From Cohnella algarum (GTDB taxonomy: Bacteria > Bacillota > Bacilli > Paenibacillales > Paenibacillaceae), in contig NZ_JAFHKM010000002.1 of assembly GCF_016937515.1 (NCBI RefSeq), positions 4,893,001 to 4,957,000 of the forward strand: 64,000 nucleotides of DNA. The letters are read 5' to 3'. A program made the position numbers and the translations under genes. Each line of letters opens with the position of its first letter. Within the stretch, counting starts at the first letter, position 1. Below are positions 55,075-63,412 of this stretch, in pieces. The notes beneath the pieces were generated by a model. That model was given only the letters and a program-made list of their open reading frames with translations. It was not told where the DNA came from and ran no database searches.

Positions 55075-55932
55075 TCAGTTCCAATCGGCGTACAGATCCG
55101 TCCGGCGGTCCCGCCACGTCGTCACCGAACCGGCCTCGCGGACGCCGGCGAGCAGCGACAGATCGAGATCGCCCGTCACCAGCATATCCGCGTTGATTTC
55201 GCCTTCGGCGACGATGCCGCCCGGCGGAAACGGAATGTCGTTCGGGGCGATGATCGCCGCCTGTCCGTAATTGGCCCGCATAAAATCGACGCGTCTCAGC
55301 GACCCGACGGTTCCCGTCGTTACGATGTAGATTTGGTTTTCCACGGCGCGCGCGTGGCAGCAGTACCGAACGCGGTAAAAGCCGTGCCGGTCGTCCGTGC
55401 AGGAAGGGCAGAACACGACGTCGGCCCCCTTGGCCCGCACGATCCGGACGATTTCCGGAAATTCGATATCGTAGCAGGTGAGCAAGCCGATTTTGCCGAA
55501 CGGCGTATCGAACACCTGCACGCCTTCGCCGGGCGAAACGTTCCAGGCTTCCTTTTCGGTCGGCGTGATATGCAGTTTGTCCTGTTTGAACACGGTGCCG
55601 TCGGGAGCGAACAGAAAAGCGGTATTGCGGAGGCTTTCGCCCGCCTTCGTCACGTGCGTGCCGGCGATGATGTACATGCCGTATTCGCGGGCTAGCCCTT
55701 CGAACAGCCGCGTATAGGCGTCCGTATATTCCGTCAATCGTTCGATCGGCTGACCGTTTCCCGTCTCATCGCCGATCGCCAGCAGCGGCGTCGTCATAAA
55801 TTCCGGAAACAGGACGAATTCGGCGCCGTACTCCGACGCGTTGCGCACGTAATGCTTGACTTGCTCCTCGAATTCGCTCCAGTCCCGAACGTCCCGCAGC
55901 GCGAACTGCACGGCGGATACTCTCATTTTCAT
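55075..55932 (-). CDS. carbon-nitrogen hydrolase (nitrilase superfamily)
   Basis: A 285-residue nitrilase-superfamily amidase. The Glu-Lys-Cys triad is complete: Glu in VLFPEFM, Lys in FKQDKLHIT, Cys in GLLTCYDIEFPEIV; a Glu after the Cys is also present. Similar to the C-terminal half of YhcX. Substrate unknown; an omega-amidase or N-carbamoyl type hydrolase is possible. First gene of the GNAT-MBL group. Confidence 0.88.
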   Translation of the reverse strand: MKMRVSAVQFALRDVRDWSEFEEQVKHYVRNASEYGAEFVLFPEFMTTPLLAIGDETGNGQPIERLTEYTDAYTRLFEGLAREYGMYIIAGTHVTKAGESLRNTAFLFAPDGTVFKQDKLHITPTEKEAWNVSPGEGVQVFDTPFGKIGLLTCYDIEFPEIVRIVRAKGADVVFCPSCTDDRHGFYRVRYCCHARAVENQIYIVTTGTVGSLRRVDFMRANYGQAAIIAPNDIPFPPGGIVAEGEINADMLVTGDLDLSLLAGVREAGSVTTWRDRRTDLYADWN

Positions 55933-56002
55933 AAGGTCCCATCCTTTCCTGTACCTAATTATAGTTCAATTGCGGCGCCGAGCAACTTTTTCCTTTTGCC
56001 GC

Positions 56003-56050
56003 AAATAAAGAAAACGCCTCCCCGGCAACCGCCGCCGGGAATGACGTTTT
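56003..56050 (-). terminator. terminator of the two-component operon
   Basis: Minus-strand stem AACGTCATTCCCGGC with GCCGGGGAGGCGTT (two mismatches), then TTCTTTATTT. Starts at the kinase stop codon. Confidence 0.75.
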
Positions 56051-57399
56051 TACACGTGTCGCGGCAGCTTGATAACGATCGTCGTCCCGCTGCCGGATTT
56101 GCTGAATACCTCGATCGTCCCTTCGTGCAATTCGATGATGCGCTTCGCGATGGACAAGCCCAGCCCGCTGCCGCCCGTAGAGCGGTGACGCGCTTCGTCG
56201 ACGCGGTAAAACCGTTCGAACAAAAACGGGATTTCGCTTTCCGGAATGCCGATTCCGTAATCGGTCACTTCCAGCTTGACGGTATGCCGCTCATGGCGGA
56301 TGCGCACGTCGATCGGTTCTTTGCTGTACTTCATCGCGTTGTCGATGATGATCTGCAAAATTTGCCGGATTTTCTCCTTGTCGCCGACCATTTGCACGGA
56401 CGACGCCGAAGCGTGGACGCGAATGTCGCGGTGAAACGCGGTGCCGAGGACGCCCGCCAGATCGCTGACGACGCCGACAAGCTCAAAGCGTTCCTTGTTC
56501 AGCCACTCGCCCTGATCGGCTTCCGCCAGCGCGAGCATCGACCTTGTCAGCCGTTTCAGCCGCTCGGTCTCCGCGGCGATCGCCTCGATGGCCTCGTCCC
56601 GGACTTCCGCGTTGTCGCGCCCCCACCGTTTCAGCATGTCGGCATAGCTGCCGATGACGGTGAGCGGCGTTTTCAGTTCGTGGGAAGCGTCCGCCACGAA
56701 TTGCTTCTGCCGCTCGATCGTCCGGTCCAGCCGATCGATCATCTGATTGAACGCGCGAATAAGCTGCTGGAGCTCGAGCGATTCCTCGCGCCCCATCTGG
56801 ACTTTGTGCAGCTTGCCGCTTCGGTCGATTTCCCGCATCGTCTGCACCATCTGACCGATCGGGCCGGTCAGGCGCGAGGTGAACCAGTACGTTCCGAAAA
56901 TCGCGAACACGATGGCGCCGACGCTCGTTACGCTAAGCGTGCCGAGCAAAATTTGCAAATAGCTGTCCAGCGAGGTCAGCCGCCGCGCCCCTTCGACGAC
57001 GCCGACGAAATCGCCCTGCTCGTACAGCGGCACGGACACGTAAAGCACCCGCTGCCCGTTCAGGCGAATCGTTTCCGAGCGCATGACATTGCTTACGTTC
57101 TGGGATATCGTCAGCAGCTCGGGGTCCCCGATTCGGTTGACGACCTCCAGCTCCTTCGTCACGATGCGAATCATTTCGTTGGAGTTGTACATGTCGCCGA
57201 GTACTTTCGGGTCCTCCAGGTCGGCCATGTCGTTTTTCCGGAGCGTTTCCGCCACGAGGTCGGTTTTGTTCGCGATGACCTGCAGCTCCCCGCGGGTCGC
57301 CACGCGAATGACCAGAAAATAAACGAAAATATTGTACAATAGCAAAATAAAAATAAACCAGAATACGGTAAAAAGCGTAAACCGCGAACGAAGCGTCAT
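56050..57399 (-). CDS. HAMP-type sensor histidine kinase
   Basis: A 449-residue sensor kinase. Two membrane helices (FTLFTVFWFIFILLLYNIFVYFLVI and ILLGTLSVTSVGAIVFAIFGTYWF) bracket an extracellular domain of about 110 residues; then HAMP (SRLTGPIGQMVQTMREID), HisKA (FVADASHELKTPLTVIGSYADML, phospho-His) and HATPase (IIIDNAMKYS, DYGIGIP, GGSGLGLSIAK). The start overlaps the regulator's stop by four bases. Resembles ArlS/CssS-type kinases; the signal is unknown. Confidence 0.93.
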   Translation of the reverse strand: MTLRSRFTLFTVFWFIFILLLYNIFVYFLVIRVATRGELQVIANKTDLVAETLRKNDMADLEDPKVLGDMYNSNEMIRIVTKELEVVNRIGDPELLTISQNVSNVMRSETIRLNGQRVLYVSVPLYEQGDFVGVVEGARRLTSLDSYLQILLGTLSVTSVGAIVFAIFGTYWFTSRLTGPIGQMVQTMREIDRSGKLHKVQMGREESLELQQLIRAFNQMIDRLDRTIERQKQFVADASHELKTPLTVIGSYADMLKRWGRDNAEVRDEAIEAIAAETERLKRLTRSMLALAEADQGEWLNKERFELVGVVSDLAGVLGTAFHRDIRVHASASSVQMVGDKEKIRQILQIIIDNAMKYSKEPIDVRIRHERHTVKLEVTDYGIGIPESEIPFLFERFYRVDEARHRSTGGSGLGLSIAKRIIELHEGTIEVFSKSGSGTTIVIKLPRHV

Positions 57400-58091
57400 G
57401 CGTCCGGCTCCTTCAGCATATAGCCGACTCCCCGAACGGTGTGGAGCAGCTTATGCCGGTATCCTTTGTCCATTTTTTGCCGCAAGTAACGGATGTAGAC
57501 GTCGACGACGTTCGTATCCCCGATGTACTCGTAACCCCAAACGTCGGACAAAATTTCTTCCCGCGTTTTCTCCTCGTTTTTGAAGCGGGCCAGGTAGAGC
57601 AGCAGTTCGAACTCGCGCGGGGTCAAATCGATCGCATGATCCTTGCGCGTGACTTTGCGGGTAATCAGTTCGATCGTCAAGTCGCACACCTTGATGACGT
57701 CTTCGCTTTCGCCTTCGCGGGACGCCTTGAAAATCCGCAGCAGGTTCCGCACCCGGGCAAGCAATTCCTCCATCGCGAACGGCTTCGTCACGTAATCGTT
57801 CGCTCCGTGTTCGAAGCCGCTCACTTTGTCCGGAACGGTATCCCGGGCCGTCAGCAAAATGACCGGAACGGCATGATCGTTTTGTCTCAAGCGCCGCAGC
57901 ACCTCGATGCCGTTGAGGCCGGGGAGCATGACATCGAGAAGCACGAGATCCCAGCCGCCCTCGATCGCCATTTCCAGGCCTTTTCTTCCGTCGTTGGCGC
58001 GGCTCACTTCATAGCCTTCATGCTTGAGTTCAAGCTCCAGGATGCGCGCGATGCTGTCTTCGTCTTCGATAATCAAAATGTTCTCGCTCAT
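57396..58091 (-). CDS. OmpR/PhoB-family response regulator
   Basis: A 231-residue winged-helix regulator: acidic pocket IEDED, phospho-acceptor LVLLDVMLPG, Thr in LLTARD, Lys in VTKPFAMEEL, then the DNA-binding domain with DLTPREFELLLYLARFKNEEKTREEILSDVWGY and NVVDVYIRYLRQKMD. Cognate of the kinase that overlaps its 3' end. ATG preceded by GAGGTG. Confidence 0.95.
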   Translation of the reverse strand: MSENILIIEDEDSIARILELELKHEGYEVSRANDGRKGLEMAIEGGWDLVLLDVMLPGLNGIEVLRRLRQNDHAVPVILLTARDTVPDKVSGFEHGANDYVTKPFAMEELLARVRNLLRIFKASREGESEDVIKVCDLTIELITRKVTRKDHAIDLTPREFELLLYLARFKNEEKTREEILSDVWGYEYIGDTNVVDVYIRYLRQKMDKGYRHKLLHTVRGVGYMLKEPDA

Positions 58092-58174
58092 CGTTTCACC
58101 TCGCAGCCAAGTGGGATATATTTATCGCTTGTTTCTGCATATTTACATTCATGCCAAAATGGCCGGCATTCTTT

Positions 58175-58183
58175 ATTGTAACA
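58175..58183 (-). promoter_or_regulatory. extended -10 promoter for the two-component operon
   Basis: TGTTACAAT on the minus strand, about 84 bases before the regulator start. A short inverted repeat ATGCC / GGCAT lies just downstream and could be an operator. Confidence 0.45.
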
Positions 58184-58239
58184 CGCCGGGCTCCATCCTT
58201 CGACGGCTGACGGCGAATTGGCCGAAAATGGAAGGCCGG

Positions 58240-59820
58240 TCAGCGGGATTTCGCGGCTCGCTCCGGGGCAAACAGCCTGGCGATCAGGTCGTCCCATTCG
58301 CTGTCCTCCCGCCTTCCGGACAAGCGCGGTTCGCCGTCCCAAATCGCACGGACGACCGATTCCGCCTGGAGCTGCGGCAGGAAAACGGACGGCCGCTTCG
58401 GAAACAGGCCGAGCCACTCCTTCCGCGCGGGAAACGAATGGTCCCGATTGGCGATCCAGGCGGCAAAGACGCCCCGCTCCGAAGCCGCCGCCTGAAGGTT
58501 CGCGCATGCCTGCTGACGGCGTTCGCTCCATTTGGCGGGCATGCAGTCGGCCACCAGCAGAATGGAATCGGCGGTCCGAACCAGCCAATCGGAGGCGCCG
58601 GCGAAGTCCCAGCGGCTGGACACGTCCACAAGGACGATCGGAGTCCCCAGCTTTCGAAGCCAGTGGGCGAAAGCCTCCTCCGGCCGAGCTTCGGACGTTT
58701 GCCGCGGATGCAGAGGAAAATAATGCGCCGTTCCCTCCCTCCAGGCGGGACGTACCGGCCGCTCGCCGGCGGGATCCGCGAACGCCGCCCGCCCCGGCAT
58801 TCTCCTGCCGCCGTCCAGTCGCGGAAACAGCTCCGGATCGCCGCCGGGACATTCGACAAGAGCATGGGAGGCGCCCAGCTCCGACAACCGGGCGGACAAA
58901 TCCAGCGCCGCGGTCGTCGCCCCCGCTCCCGGATAGGCGGACACGATGGCGCATACGGCGACGCCGTCCCGGGCCCGAGCCGAAAGGTTGCCCGTTTCCG
59001 CATCGAGGGCAAACGACTTCAATTCCTTCAGCACCTGCGCCGCGCTTTCGGGGCGTTCCCGCGGATCGTCGGCCAGCAGGCGCTCCAGCCATTCCGCGAA
59101 CAAGGGCGGAACCGCCGCGCGCAGCAGCCTCATCCGGTCGGCCGGCAACCGGCGGATGGCGTAATCCCCGCCGGTCAGCATATGGTAGGCCAGCGCTCCG
59201 AGACCGTAAAGATCCGTCCGGAAATCGGACTGGCCGCCCCGCAGCTGTTCGGGCGCGGCGAACCAGGGCGTCCCCAAGCGAAGCGTATCCGACGCGGCTT
59301 CGGGACGGTAATGCCTGGCGATGCCGAAATCGACGAGAACCGCCCGCCCCCGTCCGTCCACGATAACGTTCGCCGGCTTCAAATCACGGAAAACGACGGG
59401 AGGCTCTTGCGCATGGAGGTAACGGAGCACCGAGCCAAGCTGCTCCATCCATCCGAGCACCGTCGGAAACGGCAGTCCCGAGCCGTGCCCGGCCAATATC
59501 GCCTCGAGCGTTTCTCCCGCGATATAATCCATGACGATGCAGGCTTCGCTGCCGGCGTCCGCCGGGAAATAATCGACGATGCGCGGCAAATTCGGATGCT
59601 CGAGCCTCGCCAGCATGCGAGCTTCGGCGATGAACCATTCCCTTTCCTCGGGCAGCGGGCGCGTAAATTTGAGCGCTCTCAGCTTTCCGTCCAGGCGCCG
59701 GTCCTCCGCCAAATAGACCGATCCCATCCCTCCGCGCCCGATTTGCGATACGATCCGGTAACGTTCGGCGAACAGGCGGTCCGGTTCGGTTGATTGCGGT
59801 TCGAAAGGTTCTGCCATCAT
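58240..59820 (-). CDS. Ser/Thr protein kinase fused to a degenerate ParA/MinD-like P-loop domain
   Basis: A 526-residue two-domain protein. Residues 20-270 are a Hanks-type kinase: glycine loop IGRGGMGSVYLAED, Lys51 (ALKF), FRDLKPAN with catalytic Asp146 (Phe instead of the usual His of HRD), DFG at 164-166 and AAPEQL. Residues 285-520 look like a MinD/ParA/CpaE-type NTPase, with SAYPGAGATTAALDLSARL at about 294-312 in place of Walker A; the P-loop Lys is missing (GAGATT rather than GxGKTT). VLVDVSSRWDF resembles Walker B. No membrane or PASTA segment. The C-terminal half may be a non-hydrolysing scaffold. Confidence 0.82.
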   Translation of the reverse strand: MMAEPFEPQSTEPDRLFAERYRIVSQIGRGGMGSVYLAEDRRLDGKLRALKFTRPLPEEREWFIAEARMLARLEHPNLPRIVDYFPADAGSEACIVMDYIAGETLEAILAGHGSGLPFPTVLGWMEQLGSVLRYLHAQEPPVVFRDLKPANVIVDGRGRAVLVDFGIARHYRPEAASDTLRLGTPWFAAPEQLRGGQSDFRTDLYGLGALAYHMLTGGDYAIRRLPADRMRLLRAAVPPLFAEWLERLLADDPRERPESAAQVLKELKSFALDAETGNLSARARDGVAVCAIVSAYPGAGATTAALDLSARLSELGASHALVECPGGDPELFPRLDGGRRMPGRAAFADPAGERPVRPAWREGTAHYFPLHPRQTSEARPEEAFAHWLRKLGTPIVLVDVSSRWDFAGASDWLVRTADSILLVADCMPAKWSERRQQACANLQAAASERGVFAAWIANRDHSFPARKEWLGLFPKRPSVFLPQLQAESVVRAIWDGEPRLSGRREDSEWDDLIARLFAPERAAKSR

Positions 59821-59912
59821 TTTCGACGCTCCCTATCGTTATAAGTTTCGAACGGGCCGGCAAATTTAAGTCCGCCGCCCTGACCGATTCGGCTCGCGTT
59901 CACCAAATCGAC

Positions 59913-59977
59913 AAAAAAAACCGCGCCCGAAGCTGGCGGCCGGCTTTCGTTCAAAAGCCGCCGAGCTTCTGGCGCGG
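59913..59977 (-). terminator. terminator of the methyltransferase operon
   Basis: Long minus-strand hairpin: CCGCGCC / GGCGCGG, GAAGCT / AGCTTC and CGGCTTT / AAAGCCG pairs, then eight T residues. Confidence 0.88.
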
Positions 59978-59999
59978 GATGCTTTCCCGGCATGAACCG

Positions 60000-61025
60000 T
60001 TATGCTCTGCGTTTTAACCACATTGTAACTTCTTCGCGATTGTGAAACAACTGTTTGATCCTTCGAATGTCGAACGTTTTCGCGTATTCTTCCGCAAGCT
60101 GCGAAATCGTCTGCAAAGGTTTGCGGTGCATCAGCTTCAACGTCACGATCGCCGACCCCCCCGGAACGAGCGCGGGCGCAAGGCCCGAAACGATGCGGCA
60201 CGTATGCCGGGGATCCCAGCTCATATCGCTTACGAGCAAATCGAACGCGCCGGGCGGAAACGACAGCTCGGCCGCATTGCGGCGCAAGTGCGCAAGGCCC
60301 GGATGGCCCGCCAGCGAATCCGCCATTTCGGCCGGATCGACCGCCGTGACGTGAAGCCCCCGCTCCAGCAATACCGACGTCCAGCCGCCGGGGGCGGCGC
60401 CCAGATCGAGCGCGCGGGAGAAACGTCCGAGCGGCAGCCCGAACGTCCGCTCCGCTTCCAGCAGCTTGAAGGCGGCGCGCGAGATCAGCCCCTCCTCCCG
60501 GCGGAACCGAACGGCGCCGCCCGGCCAGTCGGACAAATTATCCTCCGGAGCGGACAAGCCCATGTAAAGCGACTTTTTCGAGGCGTATACGGACAAGATC
60601 CAGCGAGTATCCCGCGCGGCGACTTCCGCTCCGGCCGCTTCGAGCGCCGGCCGCATCAAATCGCGGCCTTCGGCCGAGCCGAACGGAAACGGGCTGTCCT
60701 GCGATTTGCGGACCTGCACGGCGACGGTCGCGCCACGGACGCGATCGGCGCAGGAAGCCGCGAAGCCGATCATCGTTTCGGCGATCGAATCCGCGTCTTC
60801 GCCCAGCGCCGACTCCGCCTCGACCGGAAACAGATGCCGCAGAAAGATCGGCTCGTCCCGTCGGAGCTCCCTGAGCCACTCGTCCGGCGTCCGGCTCGGG
60901 CAGCCGATCCGGAACGTCTCGCCCGGCGCGATTCCCGAAACGGCAACCTCCGGATGCTTGCGCTTGAGCTCGTCCATCGCGTAAGGAGCGAAACCGGGAT
61001 TGGCCGTTCCGATAAAATCCATCAT
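60000..61025 (-). CDS. FtsJ/RlmM-like SAM-dependent methyltransferase
   Basis: A 341-residue RNA methyltransferase-like protein. The C-terminal half is an RrmJ/FtsJ-type domain: LDLGAAPGGWTSVLLERG (SAM motif I), VDPAEM, LLVSDMSWDP and VTLKLMHRKP, consistent with the K-D-K-E pattern of 2'-O-methyltransferases. The N-terminal half resembles the THUMP-like part of RlmM, which methylates C2498 of 23S rRNA; the equivalent activity is inference. Start at the ATG ending at 61025, eight bases after AAAGGA and one base after the ABC gene stop. Confidence 0.8.
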   Translation of the reverse strand: MMDFIGTANPGFAPYAMDELKRKHPEVAVSGIAPGETFRIGCPSRTPDEWLRELRRDEPIFLRHLFPVEAESALGEDADSIAETMIGFAASCADRVRGATVAVQVRKSQDSPFPFGSAEGRDLMRPALEAAGAEVAARDTRWILSVYASKKSLYMGLSAPEDNLSDWPGGAVRFRREEGLISRAAFKLLEAERTFGLPLGRFSRALDLGAAPGGWTSVLLERGLHVTAVDPAEMADSLAGHPGLAHLRRNAAELSFPPGAFDLLVSDMSWDPRHTCRIVSGLAPALVPGGSAIVTLKLMHRKPLQTISQLAEEYAKTFDIRRIKQLFHNREEVTMWLKRRA

Positions 61026-61026
61026 C

Positions 61027-61800
61027 CTAACGTTCCTTTCCAACCTGAATCCAGGGGCGTTCGTCTTGCCAATCGACTTTGACGTCGAGATCGTAGGCGA
61101 TGCGCAGCAGCTCGGTCGTCAGCACGTCCCGCTTCCGCCCAGAAGCGACGATGCGCCCTTCCGCCATTAACGCCACATGGGTGAACATCGGCGTAATCTC
61201 TTCGATATGATGCGTCACGTACAGCATCGACATGCTCCGGCGGGACAAGCGTTCCAGCGAGTCGAGGAATTTTTCCCGTTCGAACAGATCGAGGCCGGCG
61301 CAGGGCTCGTCCAAAATGAGCAGCCGCGGATCGGCCATCATCGTGCGGGCAAGCAGCGCTTTCCTGCGTTCTCCTTGCGACAGCGTCCCGAACGGCTGCT
61401 CGGACAGATGGGCGAGGCCGACCCGCTCCAGTTCTTCCCGCGCCCGCTCGCGCACGTCGTCCGACACCGCCTCGTAAACGCGCAAATAGGCGTTGGCCCC
61501 GCCTGCGACGATTTCCCACAGCGGATCGCGAAGCGTCAGCTTCTCGATGAGCGTCGTCCCGATATAGCCGATCTTTTTTCGCACTTCGCGAACGTCGACC
61601 TGACCGTATCGGTTGCCCAGCACGTCGACCGTCCCCGTCGTCGGAAACATGTAGCCGGTGATCATTTCCAGCATCGTCGTTTTGCCGCAGCCGTTGCGTC
61701 CGAGCAGCACCCACTGCTCGCCTTCCTTGACCGTCAAGTCGACTCCCCGCAGAATATCCCTCTGGCCGCGTCGAAGCGTCAGCTGCTTAAGTTCGATCAT
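61027..61800 (-). CDS. ABC ATPase (YlmA-like)
   Basis: A 257-residue ABC ATPase: Walker A GRNGCGKTT, signature TLSQGERRKALLARTM, Walker B LLILDEPCAGLD, switch His in YVTHHIEEI. The sequence resembles B. subtilis YlmA and the ModF group, which have no dedicated permease. It is coupled to the methyltransferase gene (one-base gap). Function unknown. Confidence 0.87.
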   Translation of the reverse strand: MIELKQLTLRRGQRDILRGVDLTVKEGEQWVLLGRNGCGKTTMLEMITGYMFPTTGTVDVLGNRYGQVDVREVRKKIGYIGTTLIEKLTLRDPLWEIVAGGANAYLRVYEAVSDDVRERAREELERVGLAHLSEQPFGTLSQGERRKALLARTMMADPRLLILDEPCAGLDLFEREKFLDSLERLSRRSMSMLYVTHHIEEITPMFTHVALMAEGRIVASGRKRDVLTTELLRIAYDLDVKVDWQDERPWIQVGKER

Positions 61801-61896
61801 CTATTTCCTTCCTCTCCCCAATTCCAGGTACGATTGCGTTGCGGTCCGAAGAAGCCTGCCCGCCCAAGGCTTGACCGGCGGAGCAGGCATTGCTTC

Positions 61897-62220
61897 TTAC
61901 AGCGCCTTGATCCGCAGCGGGCGGAGCAGCTCGACCAGCTCCTGAACCGAACCGAAGCGGTACGCGTTGCGTGCTTCCCCTTTGCGTTCCCATAGAAGCA
62001 GGCAAGGAACGCTCTGAATGCGGAACCGTTCGGCCAATTCCGGCATGACGTTCAAGTTCGCGGCGGCAATCGGCAATCCCGGAAGCACCTCGCAGGCCAC
62101 GCCCAGCATCCGGCGGGCAACCGAGCAGGTTCCGCAAAGAGGCGTATGCACGAAAAGCGCGAACGGAGCCTCCGCCGCTTCCAGTTCCTTCCTCCATGAC
62201 GCCGCGTCCCATTCCTTCAT
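61897..62220 (-). CDS. thioredoxin-family protein
   Basis: A 107-residue thioredoxin-like protein with redox motif CGTC (TPLCGTCSVARRML), the cis-proline region SVPCLLLW and the C-terminal helix. The CGTC pair is shifted relative to the classical WCGPC. Its ATG overlaps the TGA of the cREC-like gene by four bases; last gene of the DNA-repair operon. Confidence 0.87.
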   Translation of the reverse strand: MKEWDAASWRKELEAAEAPFALFVHTPLCGTCSVARRMLGVACEVLPGLPIAAANLNVMPELAERFRIQSVPCLLLWERKGEARNAYRFGSVQELVELLRPLRIKAL

Positions 62221-62570
62221 GCCCCGGCTCCGCCCTCGGCTTGCCGCGCGGCTGCCTCGAGCACGGACGCCGGCATCGGGCCGTCGTGCACGATGACGGC
62301 TGGCGGCTCGGCCTCGCGCAGCGCGCGGATCATTTGGGCCCTGCCCATCATGCTGGAGGAATGCACGTAGACCTCCTTCGGGTATATCGCGCGAGCGATC
62401 ATCGCCTGCACGACCGCAAGCCCGTTCGGTTCGCCGTAGCCGAGCTCAAAATCGAGCGAAAGCAAATTGACGTCCTCCTCGGCAAGGAGCAGCAAGCACT
62501 CGTCTGCCGAACGGGCGGCGACGAATCCTTTCGGACAAGGCCGGACGTCGTCCAAAAACACGTTGATCAT
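62217..62570 (-). CDS. cREC-type (cyclic-phosphate-processing receiver-like) protein
   Basis: A 117-residue receiver-like protein matching what I remember as the cREC (cyclic-phosphate processing receiver) domain: MINVFLDDVRPCPKGFVAARSADECLLLL, LLSLDFELGYGEPNG and VYVHSSSMMGRAQMI. It keeps acidic residues where receivers bind metal but lacks the usual phospho-switch Lys. Start and stop overlap nfo and the thioredoxin gene by four bases each. Proposed to act on cyclic phosphate ends; that role comes from the family, not from this gene. Confidence 0.78.
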   Translation of the reverse strand: MINVFLDDVRPCPKGFVAARSADECLLLLAEEDVNLLSLDFELGYGEPNGLAVVQAMIARAIYPKEVYVHSSSMMGRAQMIRALREAEPPAVIVHDGPMPASVLEAAARQAEGGAGA

Positions 62571-63409
62571 TCGGTATCCCCCACAATCGCCAGCTCTCGT
62601 ACCCGCTCAATTTGCCTGCGGTGCGTTCCGTCCTCGTCCGCCGGCGTCTCCAGCAGAAGCGGCACCCGGCGGATTTCGGGCGTCCGGAGCAGGTTGGCAA
62701 AGCCCTCCGCGCCGATTTCCCCTTCGCCGATCCGCGCGTGCCGATCCCGCCGCATGCCCGCCGGATATCGCGAATCGTTCAAATGGACCGCGGCAAGATG
62801 TTCCCAGAATCCGGCCTCACGGCCCCTGGCGACGAACTCGTCCCAATCCGGTCCGCGCCAGTGGCCGCTTGCGAACAAGTGGCACGTATCGAGGCAAAAT
62901 CCGATCGCTTCCGGCCGCTCGCACAGCTTGCGGACCGAAACGAGCTCTTCCGGGGTCGTCCCCATCTCCCCGTGGTCGCCGGCCAAATTTTCCAGCAGCA
63001 CCTTTGCCGTCCCGTTCCACTGCCCGAGAACCTTGTTTAACCATTGTATGATATGGGTGTAGCCGAGCAAAGGGTCTTTACCCTTATACATGCCGAAATG
63101 AACGACGACCCCGATCGAGCCGCAGGCCTCGGCGATCGCCAAATCGTTCAGCGTGCTGCGGGCCATCTGCTCCGCTGACTCCCCGTCCGCCGCCGGATTG
63201 ACCGGATAGGGGCCGTGCGCGACGGAAACGACCCCGTTATCGCGGCACCATAACGCGCAGCGCTGCGCTTCGGCGCGGTCAAACGCTTTGAGCTGCAGGC
63301 TGCGCGGGTTTTTCGGAAAATACTGAAAGGCGTTGCCGCCCATCGCCGCGGCCGTTCGCGCCGCTTCCCGGTATCCCCGCCTCGTGCTCACATGGCTGCC
63401 GACAAACAT
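62567..63409 (-). CDS. nfo: endonuclease IV (AP endonuclease)
   Basis: A 280-residue Nfo-type AP endonuclease that cuts the backbone 5' of abasic sites. Zinc-site motifs: GSHVSTRRGYREAARTAAAMGGNAFQYFPKNPRS, VVHFG, VLLENLAGDHGEMG, GFCLDTCHLFASGH, VHLNDSRYPAGMRRDRHARIGEGEIG and LLLETPADE. The gene starts three bases after the stop of the glycosylase gene and overlaps the cREC-like gene by four bases. Confidence 0.94.
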   Translation of the reverse strand: MFVGSHVSTRRGYREAARTAAAMGGNAFQYFPKNPRSLQLKAFDRAEAQRCALWCRDNGVVSVAHGPYPVNPAADGESAEQMARSTLNDLAIAEACGSIGVVVHFGMYKGKDPLLGYTHIIQWLNKVLGQWNGTAKVLLENLAGDHGEMGTTPEELVSVRKLCERPEAIGFCLDTCHLFASGHWRGPDWDEFVARGREAGFWEHLAAVHLNDSRYPAGMRRDRHARIGEGEIGAEGFANLLRTPEIRRVPLLLETPADEDGTHRRQIERVRELAIVGDTE

Positions 63410-63412
63410 GCG

